From positions 1 to 46,586 of the forward strand of contig NZ_JADKYP010000051.1 of NCBI RefSeq assembly GCF_015354405.1: 46,586 bases of DNA, given 5' to 3'. The notes under the pieces were generated by a model that had not been told where the DNA came from, searched no databases, and saw nothing but the letters and a program-made list of their open reading frames with translations. The DNA is from Nocardia sp. BSTN01. GTDB lineage: Bacteria; Actinomycetota; Actinomycetes; Mycobacteriales; Mycobacteriaceae. The translations under genes were made by a program, and so were the position numbers. Of the stretch, positions 1 to 10,490 are shown in pieces; within the stretch, counting starts at the first letter, position 1, and the number at the start of each line of letters is the position of its first letter.

Positions 1-225
1 GTGCGGGTGCGCGCAGCAGTCGGTGAGTACGGCGTGGCGGTGCGTGATCACCGCCGGATCGGCCGGGGCGGCGGCGATCACGGCCCGGACGGCGTCGGCT
101 GCCGCCGGATGGCTGTCGGCGATCGTGTCGAACAGTGCGGACAGGCCCAGATCCTCGATCGCGGTGTCGCCGAGCGCGGTGGGTGCGGGGGTGGTGTCGC
201 CGGGGTGGAGCAGCCGGACCCTCAT
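1..225 (-). CDS. MutS-related protein, N-terminal fragment (cut by window edge)
   Basis: The minus strand is open from an ATG at 225 to the window edge, 75 codons without a stop. The start overlaps the stop of the next gene in an ATGA, so the two are probably translated together. The peptide begins MRVRLLHPG and includes IEDLGLSALFDTIAD and THRHAVLTD. This resembles the opening of MutS-like proteins, where an acidic first helix is followed by the segment that reads RFRQEVFTDL in the neighbour. I infer a second MutS-related ATPase of the same small family. The ATPase domain lies outside the window, so function cannot be checked. Confidence is good that the gene is real and moderate for the family. 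Confidence 0.6.
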   Translation of the reverse strand, partial: MRVRLLHPGDTTPAPTALGDTAIEDLGLSALFDTIADSHPAAADAVRAVIAAAPADPAVITHRHAVLTDCCAHPH

Positions 226-1742
226 CGCGCCAGCCTCGCGGCCACCGCGTCGTAGCCGAGTCCGTAGCGGTCGGCGAGTTCGGTGGCGTAGGCGTGGCCG
301 TCGGCGGGGCGGCGCACGATGCGGTAGCTGCGGTGTGCGCGGTCGTCCGGGTCGGTCAGTGCCACCATCGACACCACCTCGGGTCCGGCCGCGGCGAGAT
401 CGTCGAAGAAGCTCACCCACACGCCCCACGCGCCGCGCCGCACGATGCGGGCCAGGACCTCGCCGGCGATGCGCACGCCGTCGTGGGTGGTGGTCGTGGA
501 GAAACTCTCGTTGAGCACGATCAGGGTGTCCGCGCTCGCGGTCCGCAGAATCTCGCGCATCGACCGCAGGTCCGCCAGTAGCCGTCCGTCCGGATCGCCG
601 GCGTGTTCGGCGCGTTCGAAGTGGGTGTGGATGCGATCGGGCAACGGCAGCCGCGCCGTGTGCGCCGGGACCGGGCCGCCGAGCGCGGCGAAGTACACCA
701 GTTGCCCGATCGTGCGCGCGAAGGTCGTTTTGCCGCCCTGGTTGGGGCCGGTCACCACCGCCACCCGTTCCGGGTCTTGGAGCCGGAAGTCGTTGCACAC
801 CACCGGGTTCGGTGAGCGGGTGGCGAGGGCGAGGTCGTAGGCGCGGTCGGCGTGGATCGGATCGCCCGGTGCGGCGATCTCGGGCAGGCACACGCTGCGC
901 CCGGTGCCGGCGGCGCGGTGGACGAAGCGGCGGTAGCGCAGATAGAACTGCATGCCTCGATCGAAGTCGGCCACCTCGGGGGCGATCACATCACGATGGC
1001 GGGTGGCGAATTCGGCCAGTCGCGCGAACGGCGCCGGATGCCGGGCGGCGACCCGGTCGAGGATCTGTTCCTCGGTCTGGTTCATATCCGGCCACTCCGG
1101 ACGCGGACGCGAGTGGTGGCGCTGGGGTGCGCCGAAGCGGGCGAGCAGGTGTGTCACGGCGGCGGTGTAGTCGGGGGCGGGGTGCGCGGCGCTCACCTCG
1201 AGGGTGCGGCCGAGGATCCGCAGCCGGTACCGCACCTGGGCCAGCGCGGCCTGGACGGTGTCGATGTCGTCGGCCAGCGCGCGCAGATCCGTACTCGCGC
1301 AATAGGTGTCGAGGTAGGTGCGCCACCGCAGCAGGGCCCGCGATCGCAGTGACAGTCGTGCGGCCGTGGTGTGCAGCGCGGTCACCGCTGTCACGTAGTC
1401 GGCGGCGGCGTCGAGGTGCAGGCGGTGGCGCTGATGGGGGTGATACAGCTCGCCCGCGACGCGCAGCCGGCGCCGCACCCGCCACATGGCGATCACGAAA
1501 TCCTCTGCGGCGGAGTGTGTTTCGGGATTGTCGAGATCGGTGAACACTTCCTGACGGAATCGGACGGTGTCGGGGTCACGGACCGGGCGGCGCAGCAGCG
1601 CGATGAGGTCGTGATCATCGGTATCGCCGACGATGGCGGCGAGCAGCGGTGCGATCTCCAGATCCGTCAGCGCGTCCTCGCCGACCTCGACGGACGCGAC
1701 GCGCTCGGCCGGCACCGGCCACAACACGCTGACGGTCTGCAT
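222..1742 (-). CDS. MutS-related ATPase without mismatch-recognition domain
   Basis: About 506 residues. The C-terminal third holds a MutS-type ATPase: P-loop GPNQGGKTT near residue 330 and a Walker B-like LIVLNES followed by FSTTTTHDG. The N-terminal two thirds are helical and resemble the MutS lever and clamp domains. The mismatch-binding and connector domains of true MutS (about 850 residues) are absent. The Walker B aspartate is replaced by Asn (LNES instead of LDE), and the usual H-loop Thr-His is not visible in WVSFFDDL. ATP binding is likely; efficient hydrolysis and classical mismatch repair are doubtful. The ATG at 1742 was chosen because purine-rich GGAAG and GTGGGTGGGG lie upstream; a GTG at 1760 is the alternative. 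The stop overlaps the next gene, also MutS-related, so the pair may form a heteromer. Confidence 0.8.
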   Translation of the reverse strand: MQTVSVLWPVPAERVASVEVGEDALTDLEIAPLLAAIVGDTDDHDLIALLRRPVRDPDTVRFRQEVFTDLDNPETHSAAEDFVIAMWRVRRRLRVAGELYHPHQRHRLHLDAAADYVTAVTALHTTAARLSLRSRALLRWRTYLDTYCASTDLRALADDIDTVQAALAQVRYRLRILGRTLEVSAAHPAPDYTAAVTHLLARFGAPQRHHSRPRPEWPDMNQTEEQILDRVAARHPAPFARLAEFATRHRDVIAPEVADFDRGMQFYLRYRRFVHRAAGTGRSVCLPEIAAPGDPIHADRAYDLALATRSPNPVVCNDFRLQDPERVAVVTGPNQGGKTTFARTIGQLVYFAALGGPVPAHTARLPLPDRIHTHFERAEHAGDPDGRLLADLRSMREILRTASADTLIVLNESFSTTTTHDGVRIAGEVLARIVRRGAWGVWVSFFDDLAAAGPEVVSMVALTDPDDRAHRSYRIVRRPADGHAYATELADRYGLGYDAVAARLAR

Positions 1743-1868
1743 TCCCCACCCACTTCCCACGCCGTCCGGATCGAATGAACGACCCGGTAGGGGGCTTTTC
1801 GGTCAGGCTAGCCACATCACTTACCGGCCGTCAAGTAATCGCGACCGGACTGAGTGACGGCGCTACGA

Positions 1869-1884
1869 AGTTGTACAGCCAACT
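1869..1884. promoter_or_regulatory. Candidate MarR operator
   Basis: Perfect 5-bp inverted repeat AGTTG-N6-CAACT, 35 bp upstream of the MarR start codon. It sits in the only AT-richer stretch between the divergent MutS-like and MarR genes. An imperfect 18-bp palindrome around CGGCCG lies at 1819-1836. MarR proteins commonly bind such repeats in their own promoter; binding here is inferred. Confidence 0.4.
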
Positions 1885-1918
1885 ACACAGTTAGCTTAGT
1901 AAATGATAGGGTGGAGTC

Positions 1919-2362
1919 ATGTCCGGAAAGCCTGCGCCCACACCCGCCGCGGTGGCGAGCGATCTGCGGGTCGCCGTCAGCCGGCTGCTGCGGCAGTTGC
2001 GCGCTCAGGCCGAGGGCAGCGACCTCACCAAATCCCAGAGCTCGGTCCTCATCCGCCTCGAACAGGGCGGGCCCGCCACGGCCACCCAGCTGGCTCATGC
2101 GGCGGGAATGCGTCCGCAGTCGATGGCGAAAATCGTTCGCGCGCTGGAAGATGCGGGTCTCATCGCGGGCACACCCGATCCGGCCGACGGCCGTAAAACC
2201 GTCCTGGACCTGACCGACGCCGCCCGCGACGAATTCCGCACCGGCCGCCGCGCGAAAGAGGACTGGCTCACCCGCGTCATCGAGGCCGAATTCACCGACG
2301 CCGAAATCCGGCAACTCGCCGATGCGATCGGCCTGCTCGACCGCATCGGCCGCGCCGGCTGA
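1919..2362 (+). CDS. MarR family transcriptional regulator
   Basis: 147 residues, normal MarR length. The winged helix runs from about 35 to 100: SQSSVLIRLEQGG, then recognition helix MRPQSMAKIVRALEDAGLI, then the wing DPADGRKTVLDLT, which matches the DxRxxxxxLT pattern of the family. The outer helices would form the dimer interface and ligand pocket. A purine-rich stretch, agggtggag, lies just upstream of the ATG at 1919. The gene is followed after 104 bp by a hydrolase and an MFS exporter on the same strand. The usual reading is a local repressor of that exporter operon, probably relieved by a small aromatic ligand. Ligand and operator are inferred. Confidence 0.88.
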   Translation: MSGKPAPTPAAVASDLRVAVSRLLRQLRAQAEGSDLTKSQSSVLIRLEQGGPATATQLAHAAGMRPQSMAKIVRALEDAGLIAGTPDPADGRKTVLDLTDAARDEFRTGRRAKEDWLTRVIEAEFTDAEIRQLADAIGLLDRIGRAG

Positions 2363-2466
2363 CCGAGCGCCCACAACCGACATTCGCGACCCGGCCACCG
2401 GGCCCGCGCGTCGCCGCGCGCCGCATCCGGTGCTCCGAAACTCGCACGCCAGCAAAGGAATTCGTC

Positions 2467-3030
2467 ATGCCCGTCACCACCCTGGACCCGGCCACCGCCC
2501 TCATCGTGATCGATCTGCAGCAGGGCATCGTCGGGCGGCCGCTGGCACATCCGGTCGAGCCCGTGATCGCGCGCGCGGCCACCCTCGTCCACGCCTTCCG
2601 CGACCGTGACCTGCCGGTCGTGCTGGTCAACGTCGCCGGTACCCCGCCGGGGCGCACCGACGCCGGCGCCTCCGCCCTGACCGATCTGCCGCCGGACTGG
2701 ACGGCCCTCATCCCGGAGATGACACCGCGTCCCGGCGATATCCGGGTCACCAAACATGCCCGCAGCGCCTTCGCCGGCACCGGGCTCGCCGACCGGTTGC
2801 GCGCCGACGGGCTCACCCAGGTGGTGGTCGTGGGCATCGCCACCGGCGCCGGTGTCGAATCGACCGCCCGCGACGCCCACGAACAGGGTTTCCACGTCAC
2901 CCTGCCGGTCGACGCGATGACCGATTCGGACGGCGAACGCCACGACCACAGCATCACCCACATCTTCGGCCGCATCGCCGAAACCGGCACCACCGACGAC
3001 GTGCTGCGGACATTGGCGGCCCGCTCGTGA
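2467..3030 (+). CDS. Isochorismatase-like hydrolase lacking the catalytic Cys
   Basis: 187 residues with the cysteine-hydrolase/isochorismatase fold. The catalytic Asp lies in IVIDLQQGI near residue 16 and the Lys in VTKHARSAF near residue 98. The position that holds the nucleophilic Cys in nicotinamidases and N-carbamoylsarcosine hydrolases reads GIATGAGVESTARDA, so Gly or Ala replaces Cys. True isochorismatases also lack this Cys, and many actinobacterial paralogues read GVEST here, so the protein may act on a vinyl ether or another substrate, or be non-catalytic. The start has AAAGGA 8 nt upstream. The stop overlaps the GTG of the MFS gene (GTGA), indicating coupling. No chorismate-pathway genes are nearby, so the substrate is unknown. 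Confidence 0.85.
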   Translation: MPVTTLDPATALIVIDLQQGIVGRPLAHPVEPVIARAATLVHAFRDRDLPVVLVNVAGTPPGRTDAGASALTDLPPDWTALIPEMTPRPGDIRVTKHARSAFAGTGLADRLRADGLTQVVVVGIATGAGVESTARDAHEQGFHVTLPVDAMTDSDGERHDHSITHIFGRIAETGTTDDVLRTLAARS

Positions 3031-4430
3031 CAGCCGCCCCCGCCGATACCGCACCCGCCCGCAGCGACCCGTTCACAGCCCGCTTCGTCGGGCCGCTGCT
3101 GCTGGGTTCGACCCTCAACCCGATCAACACCTCCACCATCGCCACCGCCCTCGTCGGCATCGGCGTCGACTTCCATCGGGGCCCCGCCACCACCGCCGTG
3201 CTCATCTCGGTGCTGTATCTGTGCAGCGCCGTCGCCCAGCCCACCATGGGCAAACTCGCCACCCTGTTCGGGCCGCGGCGCGTGTTCACCAGCGGACTGA
3301 TCATCCTCATCACCGCCGGCGTGATCGGCGCGGCCGCACCGGCTTTCGGATTCCTGGTGGTGTCGCGGGCGCTCATCGGCATCGGCACCTCGGCGGCGTT
3401 TCCCACCGCGATGGCGCTGGTGCGCCGGCGCGCCGACGACGCCGGGACCGGGGTGCCGGCGCGGGTGCTGGGTAATTTCTCGATCGCCGCGCAGGTCACC
3501 TCCGTGGTGGGGCTGCCGCTGGGTGGACTGCTGGCGGGGGTGTTCGGGTGGCGCGCGATCTTTTTCGTCAACATCCCGCTCGCGCTGGTCGCGCTGGTGG
3601 CGACGCTGACCGGTGTGCCGAAGGATGAGCCGCGCCGCCGCGATCACGGGTCGCTGCCGGGCGCGATCGACATCGTCGGCATCGGCCTGTTCGCCGGTGC
3701 GGTGATCGGCATGCTGACGTTTCTGTCGGATCTGCGCTCACCGCTGTGGTGGTTGCTGCCGGTGACGCTGGGACTGGCCGCCGCGCTGGTGGCGTGGGAG
3801 TGGCGGGCTCGTAGCCCGCTCATCGACGTGCGGATGCTGACCCGCAACGGCGGGCTGTTGCGCACGTATGCGCGGCAGGCGGTGGTGTCGCTGGGCACCT
3901 ACACCGCCCTCTACGGGACCAGCCAATGGATGGAACAGGCCGCGCACTACAGCGCCTCGCAGGTGGGGTTGATCCTGCTGCCGTTGTCGGCGATCAGCAT
4001 CGTCATCGCGCGTCTGGTGTCGAATCGCGGCTGGGTGCGGGTGCCGCTGGCCGGCAGCGGTGCGGCGTTGATCGCGACCGGGCTGGTGATGGTCGTGATC
4101 ACGCACGACTCGCCGGTGATCGTGCTGATCGCGATGTCGCTGCTGTTCGGAGTGGCCAGCGGGACCAGCGGGTTCGCCAACCAGGCCGCGCTGTACGTGC
4201 AGGCGCCCGCCCGGCAGGTCGCGGTGGCGTCGGGGTTGTACCGCACCTTCGCCTATATGGGGGCGATCTTCTCCTCCAGCCTGATCGCGCTGACCTTCGG
4301 TTCGGCCACCACCGACGCCGGATTGCACGCCATCGCCTGGGTGATCGTCGGCCTCGGTGTCGTCGTCGCGCTGATGACGCTGCTGGACACCACGATTCCG
4401 GTCCGCACCGGCAAGGCTTCGCCGCGGTGA
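3027..4430 (+). CDS. MFS drug/metabolite exporter (DHA2-like)
   Basis: 467 residues, almost entirely hydrophobic helices; about 14 membrane segments can be drawn, typical of the EmrB/QacA group. The loop between helices 2 and 3 reads GKLATLFGPRRVF, a motif A variant. The first helix region, LLGSTLNPINTSTIATAL, resembles the opening of DHA2 exporters. The GTG start at 3027 overlaps the stop of the hydrolase gene. With the upstream MarR regulator the set looks like an inducible efflux operon driven by the proton gradient. The substrate cannot be told from sequence. The stop is one base from the stop of the convergent SRPBCC gene, with no room for a separate terminator. Confidence 0.88.
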   Translation: MTAAPADTAPARSDPFTARFVGPLLLGSTLNPINTSTIATALVGIGVDFHRGPATTAVLISVLYLCSAVAQPTMGKLATLFGPRRVFTSGLIILITAGVIGAAAPAFGFLVVSRALIGIGTSAAFPTAMALVRRRADDAGTGVPARVLGNFSIAAQVTSVVGLPLGGLLAGVFGWRAIFFVNIPLALVALVATLTGVPKDEPRRRDHGSLPGAIDIVGIGLFAGAVIGMLTFLSDLRSPLWWLLPVTLGLAAALVAWEWRARSPLIDVRMLTRNGGLLRTYARQAVVSLGTYTALYGTSQWMEQAAHYSASQVGLILLPLSAISIVIARLVSNRGWVRVPLAGSGAALIATGLVMVVITHDSPVIVLIAMSLLFGVASGTSGFANQAALYVQAPARQVAVASGLYRTFAYMGAIFSSSLIALTFGSATTDAGLHAIAWVIVGLGVVVALMTLLDTTIPVRTGKASPR

Positions 4431-4431
4431 C

Positions 4432-5388
4432 TCAGCGGTAGGTGGCGGTCAGTTCGGTGACGCGCTGCTGGGGCCACGGGCATCGGATCTCGCCCTGGGT
4501 GGCGGCGAAGAACAGTTCGAACTGCACCTGCCAGGCGGCCAGCAATCCGGCGCGGTGCGAGGCGAGCCGAAGGGGCAGGGTGTGGGTGAAGTCGACCCGG
4601 GTGCCCAGTCGCGGATCGGCGACGATCTCCCATCGCGCCCGGCCCGCCGGCTGCCCGTCGACCGCCACCTCGTATTCCAGCAGCCGGGGCGGATCGAGTG
4701 CGGTGACCGGTCCCGGTGCGATCTGCGGGTTGGCCGCGCGGGCCGGTGGCATCGCGCCGACGCGCACGGCGTGGTCCTCGACCAGGATCGCCCAGATCGT
4801 GTCCGCGGGCCGCCACACCAGATCACGCGAAAACCGCAGCACCACATCGGATTCGGGATCCGCGCCCGGTTCGGCGCTGCCGCGGGCCAGCCCGAACTTC
4901 TCGACGTAGGCTTCCGCGCGCGCCAGCCATCCGGTCGCCGGGTCCTGGCTCACCTCGGTCTCGTCGAGGGCGGCGGTCAGGCTCGTGAGGCAGCCGTCCC
5001 ATCCGGCGGCGGTGCGGGCGGCGCCCAGGCGGCCGGTCGGGCCGTCGCCGAGCGCGTGGGTGAACATCAGCCGGCAGCCGTCGCCGTCGGCGATCAGTTC
5101 GAATCGCAGCACGTCGCGGTTCCAGCGGAACATGAACACCGTCGGCGGATCGACCTCGAGGACTTCTCCGTCCCAGGTGTCGTCGACGGGTGCTTCGTCG
5201 TCGAAGACGAACCGCATCGGTGCGCCGGGGCGCAGTTCGGTGTGCACGGCGGCGGGAAACCACGCCGTCATCTGCTGCGGATCGGTGATCGCCCGCCACA
5301 CGCGTTCGCGGGGGTGGGCGAAGCGGCGCTCGAACCGCAATGTCGGGGTGCCGTCGATCGTGGTCAGTTCGGCGGACGGGTCACTCAT
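4432..5388 (-). CDS. Tandem SRPBCC (AHSA1-like) domain protein
   Basis: 318 residues from the ATG at 5388; this start overlaps the ArsR stop by 8 nt (ATGAGTGA). Two START-like/AHSA1 domains are visible. Domain 1 is about residues 15-150, opening RFERRFAHPRERVWRAITDP with the typical W.A.TDP..M..WF pattern. Domain 2 is about residues 175-315, opening LRFSRDLVWRPADTIWAIL and ending in an amphipathic helix. Such proteins have a deep hydrophobic pocket, but most family members have no known ligand. Fusion of two domains in one chain next to an ArsR regulator is seen in actinobacteria. A longer start at 5415 lies well inside the ArsR gene and is less likely. The role is probably ligand binding or stress related; this is inference. 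Confidence 0.8.
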   Translation of the reverse strand: MSDPSAELTTIDGTPTLRFERRFAHPRERVWRAITDPQQMTAWFPAAVHTELRPGAPMRFVFDDEAPVDDTWDGEVLEVDPPTVFMFRWNRDVLRFELIADGDGCRLMFTHALGDGPTGRLGAARTAAGWDGCLTSLTAALDETEVSQDPATGWLARAEAYVEKFGLARGSAEPGADPESDVVLRFSRDLVWRPADTIWAILVEDHAVRVGAMPPARAANPQIAPGPVTALDPPRLLEYEVAVDGQPAGRARWEIVADPRLGTRVDFTHTLPLRLASHRAGLLAAWQVQFELFFAATQGEIRCPWPQQRVTELTATYR

Positions 5389-5746
5389 CGTCGTCACTCC
5401 TCGCGGTCTCGGCATCGGTGGGGGTGGTGTTTTCTTCGGCGGCGGCCACGGCGTCGAGGTGGCGGGCCAGCGCGTCGAGGCTGGTGTCCCACAGTTGCCG
5501 GTAGGGGGCCAGCCACAGGTCGATCTCGGTGAGCGGCTGGGGGCGCAGCCGATACCAGCGGCGCTGGGCGTCGTGGCGGACCTCGACCAGCCCGGCGCCG
5601 CGCAGGATCTTCAGATGTTTCGACACCGTCGGTTGCGCGAGGCGCAACTCGGTGACCAGTTCGCCGACCAGGTGTTCGCGCCGGCGCAGCAGGTCCAGGA
5701 TGTCGCGGCGCCGCGGCTCGGCCAACGCCTCGAACGTAGATGCCAT
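5381..5746 (-). CDS. ArsR family transcriptional regulator
   Basis: 121 residues. A compact winged helix fills residues 1-90: FEALAEPRRRDILDLL, HLVGELVTELRLAQPTVSKHL (helix-turn-helix), then ILRGAGLVEVRHDAQRRWYRL. The classic metal-binding CVC motif of ArsR/SmtB is absent. The protein belongs to the subgroup paired with SRPBCC/AHSA1 proteins, which do not sense metals through that site. The C-terminal tail is acidic and looks disordered. No Shine-Dalgarno sequence is visible, and a TATATT hexamer ends 6 nt before the ATG, suggesting a leaderless transcript. Translation of the downstream SRPBCC gene is coupled by an 8-nt overlap. Confidence 0.87.
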   Translation of the reverse strand: MASTFEALAEPRRRDILDLLRRREHLVGELVTELRLAQPTVSKHLKILRGAGLVEVRHDAQRRWYRLRPQPLTEIDLWLAPYRQLWDTSLDALARHLDAVAAAEENTTPTDAETARSDDDE

Positions 5747-5748
5747 AA

Positions 5749-5762
5749 CGGCAATATAGCCG
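5749..5762 (-). promoter_or_regulatory. Leaderless promoter with CGGC-N6-GCCG operator candidate
   Basis: On the minus strand TATATT occupies 5758-5753, six bases before the ATG of the ArsR gene. It lies inside the inverted repeat CGGC-AATATA-GCCG. A second AT-rich element, TTATATTCC, lies about 15 bp further upstream. A repressor bound here would cover the -10 element, which fits ArsR autoregulation. The start site is inferred from spacing. Confidence 0.45.
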
Positions 5763-5792
5763 AAATGGAATATAAACGGGAGGGTTCGGCGG

Positions 5793-7004
5793 TCACATGC
5801 GCAGCGGCAGGCCGGCGCGGATGCGGTTCATACGGTCCTCGTGCACGACGTGCGCGCGGTCGAGAAGCGCGGTCAGGTCGTCGGCGCGGAAGCGGTGCAC
5901 GTATTTGCCCGGCAGCCCGGCCATGGCCCGTTCCGCGTCCAGCAGGCGCGCATAGGTGCGTTCGCGCACGGCCTGGTCGGCCTCGTAACCCAGGTCGAGG
6001 TAGCGGGTGGCGTAGCGGCGGGCTCCGGCCACCGCGGTCTGCGCGCGCCCGGCCGGGCTCCACAGCGACACCATCACGGTCACCACGAGTATCGCCACGA
6101 TCACCACCAGCGACCACCCGGTGGGGATCTCGGCCACCGGCACCGGGTCACCGTCGTTGACGAAGGGCACGCTGTTGTGATGCAGGGCGTGCAGGATCAG
6201 CTTCACACCGATGAAGCCGAGCACGGCGGCCAGCCCGAAACCGAGGTAGATCAGCCGGTCCAGCAGGCCCTCGAGCAGGAAGAACAGCTGCCGCAAACCC
6301 AGCAGTGAGAACGCCGTGGCGGTGAACACGAGGAACACGTTCTGGGTCAGGCCGAAGATCGCGGGAATCGAGTCGAGGGCGAACAGCACGTCGGTGCCGC
6401 CGATCGCGATCATCGCCGACATCATCGGGGTCAGCCGGCGCCGCCCGTCCACCATCGTGGTCATCGCGTCACCGTCGTAGAAGTCGGTGGTGCGCAACAG
6501 TTTCCGGGTCGCGCGCACCACGAGCCCGTCGCCGGAATGAGTGTCCTCGCTCTCGGGGCGCAGCATATTGCCCGCGGTCACCAGCAGCACCCCGCCGAAC
6601 AGGTAGAACACCCACGCGAAACGGTTGATCAGCGTCGCCCCGAGAAAGATGAATCCGGTGCGCGCCAGCAGCGAGATCACGATCCCCACCAGCAGCACCT
6701 TCTGCTGGGCGGCCGCGGGCACTCGGAAGGCGGTGAAGATCACCAGGAAGACGAACAGGTTGTCCACCGACAGCGCCTTCTCGGTGATGTAGCCGGCGAA
6801 GTATTCGACCCCCATCTCCGATCCGCCCAGCGCCCACACCACGAACCCGAACGCCACCGCCACGCCGATGTAGGCCGCCGACCACACCGCCGACTCGCGC
6901 AGCGTCGGCGAATGCGCACCGCGCACATGGAAGACGAAGTCGAACACCAGCAGCACGAGGATCAGCGCCAGCGCACCGGCCCATGCCAGCAGCGGAACGG
7001 TCAC
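5793..7004 (-). CDS. TerC/Alx family integral membrane protein
   Basis: 403 residues. About nine membrane helices from residue 3 (PLLAWAGALALILVLLVFD) to about 315 match the TerC family. Acidic residues lie within helices, as in EYFAGYITEKALSVDNLFVF and GGTDVLFALDSIPAIFGLT, the conserved family signatures and likely metal-binding sites. A soluble basic tail of about 85 residues follows. TerC relatives are linked to tellurite resistance and, for Alx/MeeF types, to manganese export. The GTG at 7004 was chosen because AGGAG lies 6 nt upstream; the longer reading to 7061 adds 19 non-hydrophobic residues and has no site. The gene lies downstream of katG but is separated by a strong terminator, so it probably has its own promoter. 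Confidence 0.88.
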   Translation of the reverse strand: MTVPLLAWAGALALILVLLVFDFVFHVRGAHSPTLRESAVWSAAYIGVAVAFGFVVWALGGSEMGVEYFAGYITEKALSVDNLFVFLVIFTAFRVPAAAQQKVLLVGIVISLLARTGFIFLGATLINRFAWVFYLFGGVLLVTAGNMLRPESEDTHSGDGLVVRATRKLLRTTDFYDGDAMTTMVDGRRRLTPMMSAMIAIGGTDVLFALDSIPAIFGLTQNVFLVFTATAFSLLGLRQLFFLLEGLLDRLIYLGFGLAAVLGFIGVKLILHALHHNSVPFVNDGDPVPVAEIPTGWSLVVIVAILVVTVMVSLWSPAGRAQTAVAGARRYATRYLDLGYEADQAVRERTYARLLDAERAMAGLPGKYVHRFRADDLTALLDRAHVVHEDRMNRIRAGLPLRM

Positions 7005-7093
7005 GGCGGCCTCCTGTGCGGCGAGGGGTCTCGGGTGACTGTAGCGCCCGCGCCCGCGCACTCGCGGCGATCGACATGCTGCCCCGGACGAGC

Positions 7094-7131
7094 GGATGCC
7101 CCGCGCACCGGCGGTGGTGTGCGGGGCATCC
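7094..7131 (-). terminator. Stem-loop terminator after katG
   Basis: GGATGCCCCGCGCA pairs with TGTGCGGGGCATCC across a 10-nt loop: a 14-bp stem with a single G-U pair. It starts 12 nt past the katG stop. No U-tract follows, as is usual in high-GC actinobacteria. Confidence 0.75.
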
Positions 7132-7143
7132 GGGTGTGACGGA

Positions 7144-9405
<2,262 letters not shown>

Positions 9406-9852
9406 TCAGGGGTTGGATCGAGACGTCGGGACGGAAACGGAACAGGAGGGGCACAGCCCCCAGTAGATGACCTCGGCCTCGTCGAGGACGAAGCCGTTGT
9501 CGTCGGCGGCGGTCAGGCACGGTGCGTCGCCGACCGCGCAGTCGACGTCGGCGATGACGCCGCAGGAGCGGCACACCAGATGGTGGTGGTTGTCGCCGAC
9601 GCGGGTCTCGTAGCGCGCGACCGATCCCATCGGCTGGATCCGGCGCAGCAGACCGGCCTCGGTCAGCGCCCGCAGCACGTCGTAGACGGCCTGATGGGAG
9701 ACGGTGCCGAGGGTGCCGCGGACCAGGCCGAGGATGGTGTCGGTGTCGGAGTGCGGGTGCTCGGCCACAGCGGTCAGCACCGCGATCCGCGGGGCCGTCA
9801 CCCGCAGCGCGGCCCGGCGCAGCATGCGCTCGAAATCCGCCGTAGTGGACAC
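9406..9852 (-). CDS. furA: Fur family repressor FurA
   Basis: 148 residues. The N-terminal winged helix (about 5-85) includes [14 protein letters not shown] and [19 protein letters not shown]. The metal-binding part holds the [10 protein letters not shown] cluster and a second Cys pair in GLCPSCSVS, giving a structural zinc site of four Cys. Place and sequence fit FurA, the iron- and peroxide-responsive repressor of katG. The GTG at 9852 has no Shine-Dalgarno sequence. A CATACT hexamer ends 7 nt upstream, so the message may be leaderless, as described for mycobacterial furA. Oxidation of the bound metal would release the operon. Confidence 0.95.
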   Translation of the reverse strand: MSTTADFERMLRRAALRVTAPRIAVLTAVAEHPHSDTDTILGLVRGTLGTVSHQAVYDVLRALTEAGLLRRIQPMGSVARYETRVGDNHHHLVCRSCGVIADVDCAVGDAPCLTAADDNGFVLDEAEVIYWGLCPSCSVSVPTSRSNP

Positions 9853-9859
9853 GGTCCGA

Positions 9860-9885
9860 AGTATGACTCATTCAAGTAACCGGTA
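9860..9885 (-). promoter_or_regulatory. furA-katG promoter/operator candidate
   Basis: AT-richer stretch directly upstream of furA. On the minus strand it contains TTGAATGAGTCATACTTC, with TGAGTCA as a 7-bp palindrome and CATACT as a -10-like element. The layout parallels the autoregulated furA promoter of mycobacteria and streptomycetes. The exact FurA box is inferred. Confidence 0.45.
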
Positions 9886-10301
9886 GGTGCGGATTTGAGA
9901 ACCCAGTTTCCGAACATCCGCCCTCCGGCGGGTCGCCCGACCGGTCCCGGGCGCCGTGCGGGCGCGATCGGATGCGAAGTGTGCCGGACGGGGCGAGGGG
10001 CATCAGGGCGCTGCGCCGACGAAATCTGTGATCGTTGTGATTTCTGTGGTTTCTGATGCCGGTGACCACACCGACATTCGGCCCTCCTCGGGGCTCGATT
10101 TCATAACGACCGGCACGAAAACCGCGGGCCGCGATCGGCGGCGTCCCGTTCTTCCTGCATCCGAGCGGGCGAAAGCCCGACTATCTGGTACCGAGGAAAC
10201 GTCGTAGTTATCGAAAAATTACTTTTTATCCGGGCGTGTCCGGCCACCGAATCTACCTACGACACACTGCCGTGAGGCTTCACGTGCCAGAAGGTGATCC
10301 G

Positions 10302-10490
10302 GTGAACGCGATGAATTCCAACGATGTGGGTAACTTGCTCGCCCCGCCGGGCCCGGACACGGGCCACGCCGCCCCGCACGAGATATGCGGCCGGCACGGC
10401 GGCGGTGACGGCTCCGAACCCCGGGGAGGCGTCGAATCCGCGGACCGGCGATCGCGCGATCACCGGCTCCGCCGCAAACGCAGGCACTGA
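10302..10490 (+). CDS. Possible small ORF in the synthetase leader
   Basis: 62 codons from a GTG at 10302, with AAGG 7 nt upstream, to a TGA at 10488-10490. The peptide opens VNAMNSNDVGNLLAPPGP and ends in a strongly basic run, RRSRDHRLRRKRRH. It resembles no family I know. Its position, about 110 bp after the AT-rich element at 10207, would allow expression as a leader peptide or small protein of the synthetase transcript. It may equally be chance, since stop codons are rare at this GC content. Confidence 0.2.
   Translation: MNAMNSNDVGNLLAPPGPDTGHAAPHEICGRHGGGDGSEPRGGVESADRRSRDHRLRRKRRH

Noticed and set aside
2095-3647. Minus-strand frames of 319 and 451 codons
   Set aside because: Antisense to the isochorismatase-like and MFS genes; low-complexity Arg/Gly-rich peptides.
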